Positions 1-7,954 of a stretch of 18,936 nucleotides of DNA are shown one piece after another. Each line of letters opens with the position of its first letter. Position 1 is the first letter of the stretch. The stretch comes from Patescibacteria group bacterium UBA6489 (lineage in GTDB: Bacteria; Patescibacteriota; Gracilibacteria; BD1-5; UBA6164), in the NCBI GenBank assembly GCA_002435385.1, contig DJMN01000064.1:1-18936 (forward strand), written 5' to 3'. The position numbers and the translations under genes are program-made. The notes beneath the pieces are model-generated. The model did not search any database. It worked only from the letters and a program-made list of their open reading frames with translations, and was not told the DNA's origin.

Positions 1-101
1 CAAAAAAACTGGGGAGTTTTGAGAGTAAAAAAGTTAACAAATTTTAAAAAATCAGTAAAATACATAATTCATAATAGACTTTTAATTTAACCCCTAATTT
101 C
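1..101. other. Intergenic leader or tail of an upstream gene
   Basis: No gene start is visible here. Short open stretches run in from the left edge in all three + frames and stop at 28, 47 and 90, so the end of an upstream gene may be present, but the correct frame cannot be chosen. A small hairpin (AAAACT/AGTTTT around GGGG, 5-20) has no following T-run and is not a convincing terminator. AT-rich CATAAT-like hexamers at 63-68 and 70-75 could be -10 elements for the gene at 102, but neither has a matching -35. Confidence 0.4.
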
Positions 102-914
102 ATGACAATGACAATGAATATGGCACTCAACTACCTAGAAAAACAAACTCTAGAAGAAATAATAAATATTTTTAATCGTAATAGACCTAAGCTTATAAAT
201 AGGTTAAAAGAATTAAAAAATTCTTATCATAACATTAATCATATGATATCATGAGTAAATAACCTAGAATTACTTTTTTCTAACTTAATAAATCTCAATA
301 TTTTTACTGAAAAAGAAAAAGAACTTGCCAAAGAAGCAATGTTAAGACACGATGACTGACATTGTTGAAATACATATCGCCAAGATGTTTTTAAAGAAGA
401 AGATATCAGTAACGAAGAATATACAGTAGAACTGCTTAAAAAAGATCTTTGAAATGAATTAGAAAGTGAAAATCTAGAATATATGATTAATCTTATACTC
501 TCTAGTGCTTTTGGGCAAAATGATGAATCAAAATTACCAGAATGAAAAAAACATTACTACCGTCCATATTGACCAAGAACAGATATGCAAAAATTATTTG
601 TTTTAGCAGATGTCGGAGGTTTTATAAACGGTTGGGATGATTGGTTTGAGGAGAGTTTAGACTTCCTAAGAGAATCATGTAATTGAAATCCTCCTGATGT
701 TGATACATGGATTAAAAATCAAAGATGATTTATTGACTGACACATTGTATGACTAATTGAAAATGTTAAAGATTTATTGAAACCTGATTTCATAAAAAAA
801 CTTAATGATAGAATAGAAGAAATTAGAAATAATTTAGATAAATTAAAAGAACCATCTAATAAAGAAAGACTAAAAGTAGAAAAATTTATAGAAGAATTAA
901 AGGTTTCAAATTAA
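102..914 (+). CDS. HD-superfamily metal-dependent hydrolase (270 aa, UGA=Gly)
   Basis: The 270-residue protein shows an HD-phosphohydrolase-like pattern: YHNINH at about 42-47, RHDDGH at 82-87 (metal-binding H83-D84) and a later AD at 169-170, fitting the H...HD...D arrangement of the superfamily. Members hydrolyse phosphomono- or diesters of nucleotides; the substrate here is unknown. The C-terminal third is a charged helical region. No signal peptide or membrane segment is visible, so it is probably cytoplasmic. At least ten in-frame TGA codons are read as Gly. The start is uncertain: ATG occurs in frame at 102, 108, 114 and 120, and the first is used here. It is followed after 23 nt by a small membrane-protein gene, probably co-transcribed. 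The gene is well supported; the HD assignment is by motif only. Confidence 0.6.
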
Positions 915-937
915 ATTATATTTTAACTATTTGCTTT

Positions 938-1120
938 ATGAAAGAAAAAAAAGATAACATAGTTATACCTAAAAAAGCACTGATATGAATAGCTCCTGCT
1001 ATTTGAATAATCGCAGTACTACTATCAAAACACCAAACCTGATCTATGATTTTATTCTTAATAGGAATTATTGCTTGAATAATCATAGGAAGGAGTTTTT
1101 GTAATAGTTCTAAAGATTAA
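938..1120 (+). CDS. Small two-helix membrane protein (60 aa)
   Basis: A 60-residue protein with a charged N-terminus (MKEKKD), two hydrophobic stretches at about 14-29 and 36-51 separated by a short polar turn (SKHQTGS), and a polar tail with one Cys. It is predicted to be a hairpin inner-membrane protein. Four TGA codons fall in the hydrophobic segments and turn, where glycine is expected. It starts 23 nt after the HD-domain gene without an obvious promoter of its own, so it is probably the second gene of that unit. I recognise no family and assign no function. Confidence 0.6.
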
Positions 1121-1136
1121 ATACTAAAACATTAAA

Positions 1137-1164
1137 TTCACTTTAAACTAAAATTAAATATAAT
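1137..1164 (+). promoter_or_regulatory. Putative sigma-70 promoter of the QueD-family gene
   Basis: TTCACT (1137-1142) and a perfect TATAAT (1159-1164) are separated by 16 bp. The predicted leader to the ATG at 1195 is about 24 nt. The -10 is strong and the -35 matches only partly. TATAAT-like strings are common by chance in such AT-rich DNA. Confidence 0.45.
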
Positions 1165-1194
1165 CTATTTTAGTATATTTTAAATTATCACAAC

Positions 1195-1644
1195 ATGGAA
1201 ATAACAAAAGAAATATGATTTGATATGTGACATAGAGTCCCAAATCATAAAAGTAAATGTTCAAATGTTCATTGACACAGATACACAGCCTACATAACTC
1301 TTGAATGAGATATAATAGACGAAGTATGAAGTGATGAATGAATGGTTATAGATTTTTGAGATATAAAAACTATTTCAAAATGATTCATAGATAGCGAGTT
1401 AGACCATTGATTTATGTACTATGAAAATGATCAAATATGAAAAATAATATCAGAACAAGAAAACAGTAGATGAGAAAAAATGAAAACAATAAAAGTTTCA
1501 TTTATTCCAACAGCTGAAAACATAGCTAAATGGTTATTTGAAAAACTAGAACCTTTATTTGTAGATAGGTATAAAACAGATTTAAAGTTAAAGCAAATTA
1601 AACTTTATGAAACACCAACATCTTATGTGGTGTATAGGAAATAA
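1195..1644 (+). CDS. queD: 6-carboxy-tetrahydropterin synthase / PTPS family (QueD-like)
   Basis: The family converts 7,8-dihydroneopterin triphosphate to 6-carboxy-tetrahydropterin (queuosine/7-deazaguanine route) or 6-pyruvoyl-tetrahydropterin. All hallmark residues are present: zinc ligands H13, H26 and H28 (the HGH motif, whose Gly is TGA at 1273-1275), catalytic C22, the D70-H71 pair in ELDHGF, PTAEN at 105-109, and YET with the pterin-anchoring Glu at 139. The length, 149 aa, is slightly above the usual bacterial 120-140. It is cytoplasmic. No queC, queE or queF lies in the window, so the queuosine role rests on the family alone; a PTPS activity is the alternative. It has its own predicted promoter and is flanked by non-pathway genes. 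Confidence 0.85.
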
Positions 1645-1674
1645 AAGGTATTGCTAGATTCTATCATAAAACAT

Positions 1675-1702
1675 TTGACAATAAAAGTAGATTACTTATT
1701 AT
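1675..1702 (+). promoter_or_regulatory. Putative promoter of the repeat-protein gene
   Basis: A consensus TTGACA (1675-1680) is followed after 16 bp by TATTAT (1697-1702). The predicted start of transcription is about 38 nt before the ATG at 1747. The -10 lies inside an imperfect palindrome (1691-1739), so the RNA start would be within potential secondary structure. Confidence 0.5.
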
Positions 1703-1739
1703 AAATAAATATTAAAATATTTTATTATTTATAAGTAAT
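1691..1739. repeat. Imperfect palindrome between QueD gene and repeat-protein gene
   Basis: ATTACTTAT (1691-1699) and ATAAGTAAT (1731-1739) are perfect 9-nt inverted arms, and most of the AT-only sequence between them can also pair with bulges. It may terminate the upstream transcript, act as an operator over the -10 element, or be fortuitous AT-rich symmetry. There is no GC-rich stem. Confidence 0.35.
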
Positions 1740-1746
1740 TTTTATT

Positions 1747-3396
1747 ATGAGTTATTCAAGTCAGAAAAATTATATATTTCAGTGAGGATATACAGACACA
1801 GAATTTCAAGTTAAAGAAGAAAAAAATTATACAGATATAAAACTTTGAACTACAGGAGGTGGATATTTTGAAGAAGAGATAAGATTAATAATTGAAGATT
1901 CTATGAAAAAACTAAAAATTTGAGAATCTGATATAAGCAATTTAGGCATTTCTTGAGTTTATTTAAGAGACAATGAAGATAATACTGTTTCTCTAATTGA
2001 TGATTATGGAGAGTTAATTTCTTTAAATTGAGAAACTAAATTTTCTCGTATCTCTTCTTGAGGACAGGGACTTATAACCTTTGATGCAGGTAAAGGACAT
2101 TTTGTTACAAAAACTTTTAAAGATGCAAGATCCAATAAAAGAAAAGAATATAATTGAGATGAAACAGAAAAGTTTTTTTGAGATAATGAAATTAGAATGG
2201 GTAATGTTTCCTTTGATGAATTTTTAAGAGTTAGTACTGAAATTCTTAAATCTTTATGAAAACTTGATGATGCATGGTACTTAATAAAGCGTGAAGAATG
2301 AATGTATGAACTTGAAAATGATACTGATGATAAAAAATCTATGAGAAGGTTATTTTTTGACAATAGTTTTGAACAATGTCCTTTAGGAAAATCTAATATA
2401 GATGAATTGAGAGAAGAGTGAGTTGAGTTAAAAGCTAATAAAGATTGAACTGTTTTTCTAGTTGATAAGGATGAAAATTTAGATACATATAGAGGAGCCT
2501 TAGAAAATTATTATAAAATTAATAACGATGAAAGATTAATTCCTTTAATTTGAGAAACAAAATTTCGTCGTATATCTTCAAAAAAGGGTTATATAACCGT
2601 TGATATGGGCGAAAGGTATTTTGTTACAACAACTTATAGCGATGCAATATCAGATGAAACAGAAAATAAAATCATAGGGGTTAATGTTAACTTTGATGAA
2701 TTTTTAGAAGCTAGTACTAGAATTCTTGAATCTATATGAGGACTTAATGGTGTATGGCACTTTATAGGAAGTGAGGAATGAATATATATACTTAAAAAAT
2801 ATAATGATGATGGAGAATCTATAAAAATAGAAAGATTATTTTTTAGATCTGATGATTTTAGTCCATGCCATCTAGGTATGTCTGATGTAGATAATTTGTG
2901 AGAAAAATGAGTTGAGTTAAAAGCTAATGAAGATTGAACTGTATACTTAATTAATAACTCTGATTGAAAAGAAATTTGTCTATGAAAAAAATATTCTTGA
3001 AAGAAAATTAGTAAAATGCAAAAGCTTTATAAAATTTTTTGAAAGAAAATTGGTGAAGTTGATAAAATTGATAAAGCTGATATTATACTTTCTCCTAAAG
3101 AATGAGTAATTTCTTATGTAGAAGGGTATTTTGATTGAAAGATGAGTATGACTACAATATCTCTAGAAGACATTATGAATTGAAATTATGAAAATAAAGT
3201 AGTAGCTTCTAAAATACCTAATTTAAGTATTAAAGAAATTTCTTATTTATCTGAAAAAATTAGTTCTGCTTGATACAAATGAAATCTTAGTTTTATAGAA
3301 GATAAAAAATTATATGAATTACTTAACGGAGAAGAAATTATTTATTTTGATTGAAGTTGAAAAGAAGTTGAATCTAATGATGACAAAACAACTTAG
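1747..3396 (+). CDS. Internally repeated acidic protein of unknown function (549 aa)
   Basis: I do not recognise a family. The 549-residue protein has no signal peptide or membrane segment. It is built from repeats of about 140-150 residues. Two are plain (about residues 89-240 and 263-403), each beginning with GETKFxRISS, then FVT, a FDEFL box, W(Y/H) and E(E)G(M/I)Y, and ending with a GVELKAN(K/E)DGTV strand. A half copy precedes them (about 45-88), and a diverged copy follows (about 425-540, with DIILSPKEGVISYVEGYFDG and ISLEDIMN). The pattern suggests alternating beta strands and amphipathic helices. About 30 TGA codons read as Gly fall at equivalent places in the copies. It lies upstream of an LpxC-like gene and a beta-solenoid gene, with no direct clue to function. 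It ends in TAG. Confidence 0.6.
2011..2466 (+). repeat. Internal coding repeat, copy A
   Basis: This is the first full repeat unit of the gene at 1747. It aligns with 2533-2955; the longest near-identical block is 2419-2452 against 2908-2941 (34 nt, one mismatch). Copy A carries about 11 extra codons in its middle, which shifts the offset from 522 to 489 nt. Confidence 0.7.
2533..2955 (+). repeat. Internal coding repeat, copy B
   Basis: This is the second full repeat unit, with the same ordered motifs as copy A: GETKF(R)RISS, FVT, NFDEFL, the W...EEG(I)Y segment, an RLFF segment and GVELKAN..DGTV. It lacks the Lys/Glu-rich insertion present in copy A. Confidence 0.7.
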
Positions 3397-3451
3397 GAGG
3401 AATAAAATTCAAATTATTTAAGCTACATAATTTGTAATTATTATAAATTAA

Positions 3452-4525
3452 ATGAAAATAAGTTACAATAGAAATGAAATGCAAAATCTAATAGATGATC
3501 GTGAGTCATCTATTTTTGAGATTCCAGAAAATTGGCAAGATAATGATATAAATATAAAACCAGATAAACAATATACTGTATCGAAAACATTATCAATTGA
3601 AAATCTTCAATCTACATTTCATGCCCAAGATATGGTGATAAAAGTATTATGAAGAGAAAACTGAGTATCTGAATATTGATTAAAAAATAGTGTTTCACAT
3701 AAAGTATCCTGTGATAACGCTCACAATTGAGGAAATTGGATAAGAATAGGAGATATAAAACTATGTGAACACGTTCTCGCATTTCAACAGGCAATGAGGA
3801 TCAATTTTGATTGTATACTTTCAGAAGATAGTTTTCCTATTTGATGATTAGATTCATTTTTATCAGAGATAAAACCACATATAAAGGAGTCCTGAAATTT
3901 AAATTATATAACAGTAAAACAACCAATTCTATTTAATTTTGATAATTGATGATATATGATTTTAGAACCAGATGATGGAAATAATAAACTTATAATAGAT
4001 CATCAAATTTCTCATAATAATTTTTGAGTTCAAAGAGTTTCTCTGGAAGTTACTCCTAGAGTATTTTCTTATATATTAAAAGCTAGGACTAATGCCTTTG
4101 ATAATAGATCAAAGATAGCTAGGATTTTTTTAGATAATTTTTGAAAAGTTCCATTTTTAGAGTCAAGTCAAAAAAGTGAGTCTTTTGCTCAATTATCAGA
4201 TATAAACAATTTACTTAGTCTTGAAGGTGGAAAATCAAACAGGGTAATAGAAGAAATAATGGAAAGTACAGATTCTCTTTTGGGAGTAAACTATGACAAT
4301 GTTGCTTTTATAGAGTGATGAACTATCATAAATCCTAATCCATTATTTAATTATAAAGGAGAAAATATAGAACCAGTTTTACATTGAGTTATAGATAAAT
4401 TATGAGCTATTGGACTTCTATGAAAATGAAGTTTTGTTGGAAAAATAACAACATTTTCCACAGGACACAAAGAAGATGTTGAAGCTATGAAATATCTTGA
4501 TAAAAATGATTTACTTGAGAAATAA
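3452..4525 (+). CDS. Divergent LpxC-like zinc deacetylase (357 aa)
   Basis: The protein resembles UDP-3-O-acyl-N-acetylglucosamine deacetylase (LpxC), the zinc amidase committing lipid A synthesis. Matching landmarks in order: CEHVLA with E106/H107 (catalytic Glu and first zinc His), a degenerate PIMDGS-like PIGGLDS at 129-135, IIDHQISH at 181-188 ahead of QR, KARTNAF at 210-216 (family ARTFGF), LHGVID with H311 and D315 (other zinc ligands; the usual Lys after His is Gly312), and a final TGHKEDVEA with H339 (family SGHxxN, catalytic His). It is longer than typical LpxC (about 300 aa), mainly because of an N-terminal extension and a Lys/Asn-rich insertion near 236-300. No signal peptide is visible. 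No other lipid A gene is in the window, so the substrate may not be the lipid A precursor. A cytoplasmic UDP-amino-sugar deacetylase is my inference. Confidence 0.65.
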
Positions 4526-4542
4526 GTTGATTTATATTTTTG

Positions 4543-4583
4543 GCTTTTAAATAAACAAAAAATAAAAGCTATTGATTTTTTTT
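4543..4583 (+). terminator. Weak putative terminator after the LpxC-like gene
   Basis: GCTTTTA (4543-4549) pairs with TAAAAGC (4563-4569), with a flanking G-U, and a run of eight T follows at 4576-4583 after a short gap. The stem is short and the T-run is displaced, so termination would be inefficient. Confidence 0.35.
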
Positions 4584-4593
4584 GATAAATATA

Positions 4594-4621
4594 TTGACAA
4601 TAAAGAAAGATGATGTACTAT
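4594..4621 (+). promoter_or_regulatory. Putative promoter of the glycine-rich solenoid gene
   Basis: A perfect TTGACA (4594-4599) is followed after 16 bp by TACTAT (4616-4621). If used, transcription starts near 4628, downstream of the in-frame ATGs at 4610 and 4613. That favours ATG 4655 as the translation start. Confidence 0.45.
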
Positions 4622-4654
4622 ATGAGGGTAATTATATTTAATAATCTATATAAT

Positions 4655-5932
4655 ATGCTTAATAAACTTCAAGATCTTTTAGATAACTTATCTAGAGTCA
4701 TTCATGATAAAGAAGAAGATATTAAAAAGCAGAAGGCTAACTTTTCTTCTAGAGTAGACATTAACCTTAATTTAACAGAAGGAGGTGTTAATAGAGAAGA
4801 GTGACCTGAAGCTAAAGAAAATCTGTCTAATTTTAGAATTAAGATAGAAAGGGAAAAAGATGGAACAGTAAAATATTTAAAAATACCTGAATGATGTACT
4901 TCTACAGTTTATAAAGTTGCAGGATTTTCTAATACTTTATATAAATATAGATGAGAATATTATATCCCAGAAGAAATTTCAAAAGAAGATGCTAAAGATA
5001 TATATGGGATAGAAATTTCTGAATGAAAAAATGGAAATTTAAATATAAAAAGTGATGGTCGAGTAAGTATTTCAGGTCCTGATTTTAGTATAGCTGGAAG
5101 TGTAGGTGGTTGAAATACCGTTACTAGTACATGAGATATAAATATGAATATAGTTCAATGAGAAGGAGCAAGGGCTGAAGAGAGAAATTATTTTTATTGA
5201 ACAACTGATAGAACAGCTTCATGATGTAAAGAATCTAATAAGAAAAAAAGTCATGGATGAGGTCACACTTACAACAATACTTTTTTAAACACTGGTTCAT
5301 GAAGACAAAATAGAGCTCAATGACCATGAGCTATAGGTAAAAGAGTAGACATACATCAAACAGTAACTGGTGATTGAAGAATTGTTAGTGGAACTTGAAA
5401 AGTAACTATAGATGGAGTTTGTGTTAATTCAGACAGGGGTGATGAAAGTAGAATTATTCAAAATGGAGAAAATATTAAGTGATGAACTTACACTATTGAT
5501 GTTTCAAAAACAACAGAATTAGGTGAAGTTGAAAATGCTGAAATTTCTTTTGTAGGTAATGGAAGTATTGATATAAAAACAATAAGATGATGAAAAATTA
5601 CTGTTAACAATGGAGTTAAGCTTAATGTAGAAGATTTAAATTGAACAGAAAGAATTGAAGTTGGTTCATGATGAACATTAAATGTAGATGTTTTATTTAA
5701 TTGTGGAACATTATTAATTAAATCATGAGGTATATTAGGTGTAACAGATGAATGAAGTTCATGTGAAATGTTAGTTGATTGATGATGAAAAATAACAGCA
5801 AATGAGTTATATAAATGTAATATATCAGTTGCTTCATGATGAGAAGTAAAGATAAATAATATAGAAAGGTGTAGTGTAATGGTTAAACAAAATGGTATAT
5901 TAGAATATGATAAAAAAGTCGTTGCGAGATAA
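4655..5932 (+). CDS. Glycine-rich probable beta-solenoid protein (425 aa)
   Basis: I recognise no family. Residues about 1-30 form a charged helix (LNKLQDLLDNLSRVIHDKEE), followed by a polar linker and a KIPEG...YRGEYYIPEEISKEDA segment. From about residue 130 the protein turns into short hydrophobic strands separated by Gly/Asn turns (SGTGKVTIDGV, NAEISFVGNGSIDIKTIRGGKITVNNGVKL, VGSGGTLNVDVL), the look of a right-handed beta-helix or auto-transporter-like repeat. Much of the turn glycine is TGA, including doublets and one TGA triplet at 5782-5790. There is no signal peptide or anchor. Start chosen at 4655 because a promoter overlaps the upstream in-frame ATGs at 4610 and 4613; those would add 15 residues. 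A strong terminator follows. It could be a surface or structural protein, but secretion is not shown. Confidence 0.6.
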
Positions 5933-5960
5933 CTTATAACTAAATTATAGTTTAAAAAAG

Positions 5961-5995
5961 AAAAAATAGATGATAAATTCATCTATTTTTTGTTT
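5961..5995 (+). terminator. Intrinsic terminator after the solenoid gene
   Basis: Perfect 13-nt inverted arms (5961-5973 and 5979-5991, core ATAGATGA/TCATCTAT) flank a 5-nt loop. They begin with A6 and end in a T-run, so the element could work in both directions. It separates the 1747-5932 block from the carotenoid-type gene. Confidence 0.8.
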
Positions 5996-6036
5996 CTTAA
6001 GGAAAATATAAACTCAAATTATCTTTGTATTTATAT

Positions 6037-6063
6037 AAAACTGACTATAATTTAAACAGTTTT
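6037..6063 (+). promoter_or_regulatory. TATAAT flanked by an inverted repeat (promoter/operator of cruF-like gene)
   Basis: TATAAT at 6046-6051 lies 30 nt before the ATG at 6081. Perfect 7-bp inverted arms AAAACTG (6037-6043) and CAGTTTT (6057-6063) bracket it, centred on the -10 region, as for a dimeric repressor operator. The -35 is poor (TTTGTA at 6024-6029, 16-bp spacing). The symmetry is visible; the regulatory role is inference. Confidence 0.4.
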
Positions 6064-6080
6064 ACAAAGAAAATACTAAT

Positions 6081-6899
6081 ATGAAAAATTTTGATAAAAA
6101 TAAAATACTATGGATTTTATTTGGATTAGCATGACTATTCTCTTTTTTAGATTTCACATTTGAAATGTTTTTCCAATGAATAATCTTATTTAAAGCACTT
6201 TCTTATGCTTTTATTGTCTTATCACTGACTCTACACATAATATGGACATTTTCTATATCAAAATGAATATTTTTTATACTTCTAACTTTCTCTATTTGAT
6301 TAATAACAGAAATTATCTGAGTAAATTATTGAAGTGCATTTTGAGTAGAATATATTTATTGAAATAAAATGGTATGAACAATGGTTTCATGAGTCCCAAT
6401 ATTTATTCCATTTTTCTGGACAGTATTTATTTACACATGATACTCTATGTCATCTTGGTTCATAAAATGGCTTTGAATGAAAGAGTGAAATTTAAGTACA
6501 TTATCACTTTTGATATTATTAGATATAATTATAGTAGTTTCAATAGACTTATTTATGGATCCAATAATGGTAGAAAATGGATATTGGCAATGGTGAGGTT
6601 GATGAAGTTATTTCGGAGTACCTATAAGAAACTTCATCTGATGGGGATGAATAGTTCTACTATCAAGCTGAATATTTAGAACATACGAATTTATAACAAA
6701 AAAAGATAATTTACAAGAACTAACAAGTGCTAAAATTATTCCTTTTATAGGTTATATATCTTTATTTGTCCTTTTTCTACTAAATGCAATTATCTTAAAA
6801 CTTTTCATTCTATCAATTGTCTGAATATCTGTAATGATGCCTATTTCAGTATTAAGCATCATGCTTATCAAAAGTAAAAGGAATCAAATTTTTGTATAG
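6081..6899 (+). CDS. cruF: Carotenoid biosynthesis membrane protein, CruF/DUF422 family
   Basis: The family (COG2324) contains CruF, the 1',2'-hydratase that adds water to the psi-end of lycopene-type carotenoids, and bisanhydrobacterioruberin hydratase. The 272-residue polytopic protein has about seven hydrophobic spans and the family's landmarks: EIIGVNYGSAFG at 77-88, SGVPIFIPFFW at 103-113, D156 with MDP at 159-161, the YWQW box at 168-171, and YFGVPIRNFIGW at 177-188. Several of these glycines are TGA. The inner membrane is the expected location. The next gene is a (broken) methyltransferase of the type that O-methylates hydroxylated carotenoids, which fits. No phytoene synthase or desaturase is in the window. 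Family assignment is strong; exact reaction inferred. Confidence 0.8.
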
Positions 6900-6966
6900 T
6901 ATCTTTTTGATTTTCTTGTTTTTAATCTATACTTATCAACATAAAACATAGAATTAATAAAAACAA

Positions 6967-7935
6967 ATGAAAGATAAAATCACAACAGAACCAATCTCTT
7001 CTCTAGCAAATAATTTATGGAAATTCAGAACATTAGTTGCTGCAATTAAGCTAAATATATTTGATTTAACAGAAGAAAAAATAAACATACTTCAAGCTTC
7101 AGAAAAACTAAAAGTGAATACAGACTGAATTGAAAGATTATTAAATGCTCTTGTTGCAATGGAATTTCTAGAAAAAGAAGATGGTCTATATTTCAATTCT
7201 CCAATCTCTTCAAAATTTTTAGTAAAATCATCTCCTGAATATTATTGAGACTTTATATTAATGACAGAAGAGTCTGATGAGTCATGGAAGGATTTGGATA
7301 AAATAATAGAAAAAGGTTCACCTGATGATAATAGAGATAGACTTGCTAAAAAAGGATTTACCAAAGCAATGCACAATAATGCATAAGCTCCTTCAAAAGC
7401 TTTATCAAAACTTATAGATTTTAGTAAAAATAAACATCTTTTAGATATAGGTTGAGGATCATGAGCTTTCTCAATTAACCTAACAAACAAGTTTAAAAAT
7501 CTCAAGGCGACAATAATTGATCAACCAGAGGTTTGTAAAACAGCAAAATTATATATAGAAAAAGAATGAAATCCTAAAAGAATCAATATTTTAGAATGAA
7601 ATTATTTTGAAATTGATTTTCCTTCTCATGATGTAGCCTTATTTTGACAAATATTTCATAGTAATTCAATAGAACAAAATAATCTTTTATTGAAAAAAGT
7701 TTATAAAAGTCTAGAAAAAAATGGAATTGTGATTATAACAGAGTTCATTTTGAATGAAGATAAAACTAGTCCTTTATTTTCTATACTATTTAATCTAAAT
7801 ATGTTTAAACAAGGAAACAAATGAAAGACCTATACTTTTTCTGAGATAAAATCATGGTTAGAAGAGGTAGGATTTAAAGAAGCTGAGAAGAAGAAACTAG
7901 CATGACCTCATACAATGATTATTGCTTATAAATAA
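6967..7935 (+). pseudogene. O-methyltransferase (CrtF / methyltransf_2 type) interrupted by in-frame TAA
   Basis: Translation with UGA=Gly gives a 322-codon frame broken once, by TAA at 7384-7386 (codon 140), in MHNNA*APSKALSKLIDF where relatives usually have an aromatic or other residue; TAT or TAC to TAA is one base. The first part is a winged-helix dimerisation domain (LWKFRTLVAAIKLNIFDL, INILQASEKLKV). The second is a class I SAM fold with motif I LLDIGGGSGAF (7438-7467), in which two glycines are TGA, then IIDQPEV and an FGQIFHSN segment. The family includes hydroxyneurosporene O-methyltransferase CrtF. As written, the product stops before the SAM domain and there is no ATG soon after the stop. 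It may be a recent pseudogene, a population variant or an assembly error. It lies between cruF and a permease. Confidence 0.7.
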
Positions 7936-7954
7936 ATATTTAACTAAAAATAAA

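Noticed and set aside
5..20. Hairpin AAAACT-GGGG-AGTTTT as a terminator
   Set aside because: The stem has only 6 pairs with one G-C and no T-run follows.
2004..2363. Minus-strand open frame of 119 codons
   Set aside because: It lies inside repeat copy A of the + strand gene; the + reading is supported by amino-acid repeats.
3452..3652. A 66-aa + strand protein under the standard code
   Set aside because: It is only the N-terminus of the LpxC-like gene; the LpxC motifs continue in frame through TGA codons.
5488..5982. A 164-codon open frame on the minus strand
   Set aside because: It is the mirror of the glycine-rich gene on the + strand. Repeated TGA on + reads TCA on -, giving a Ser/His/Thr-rich low-complexity string with no domain.
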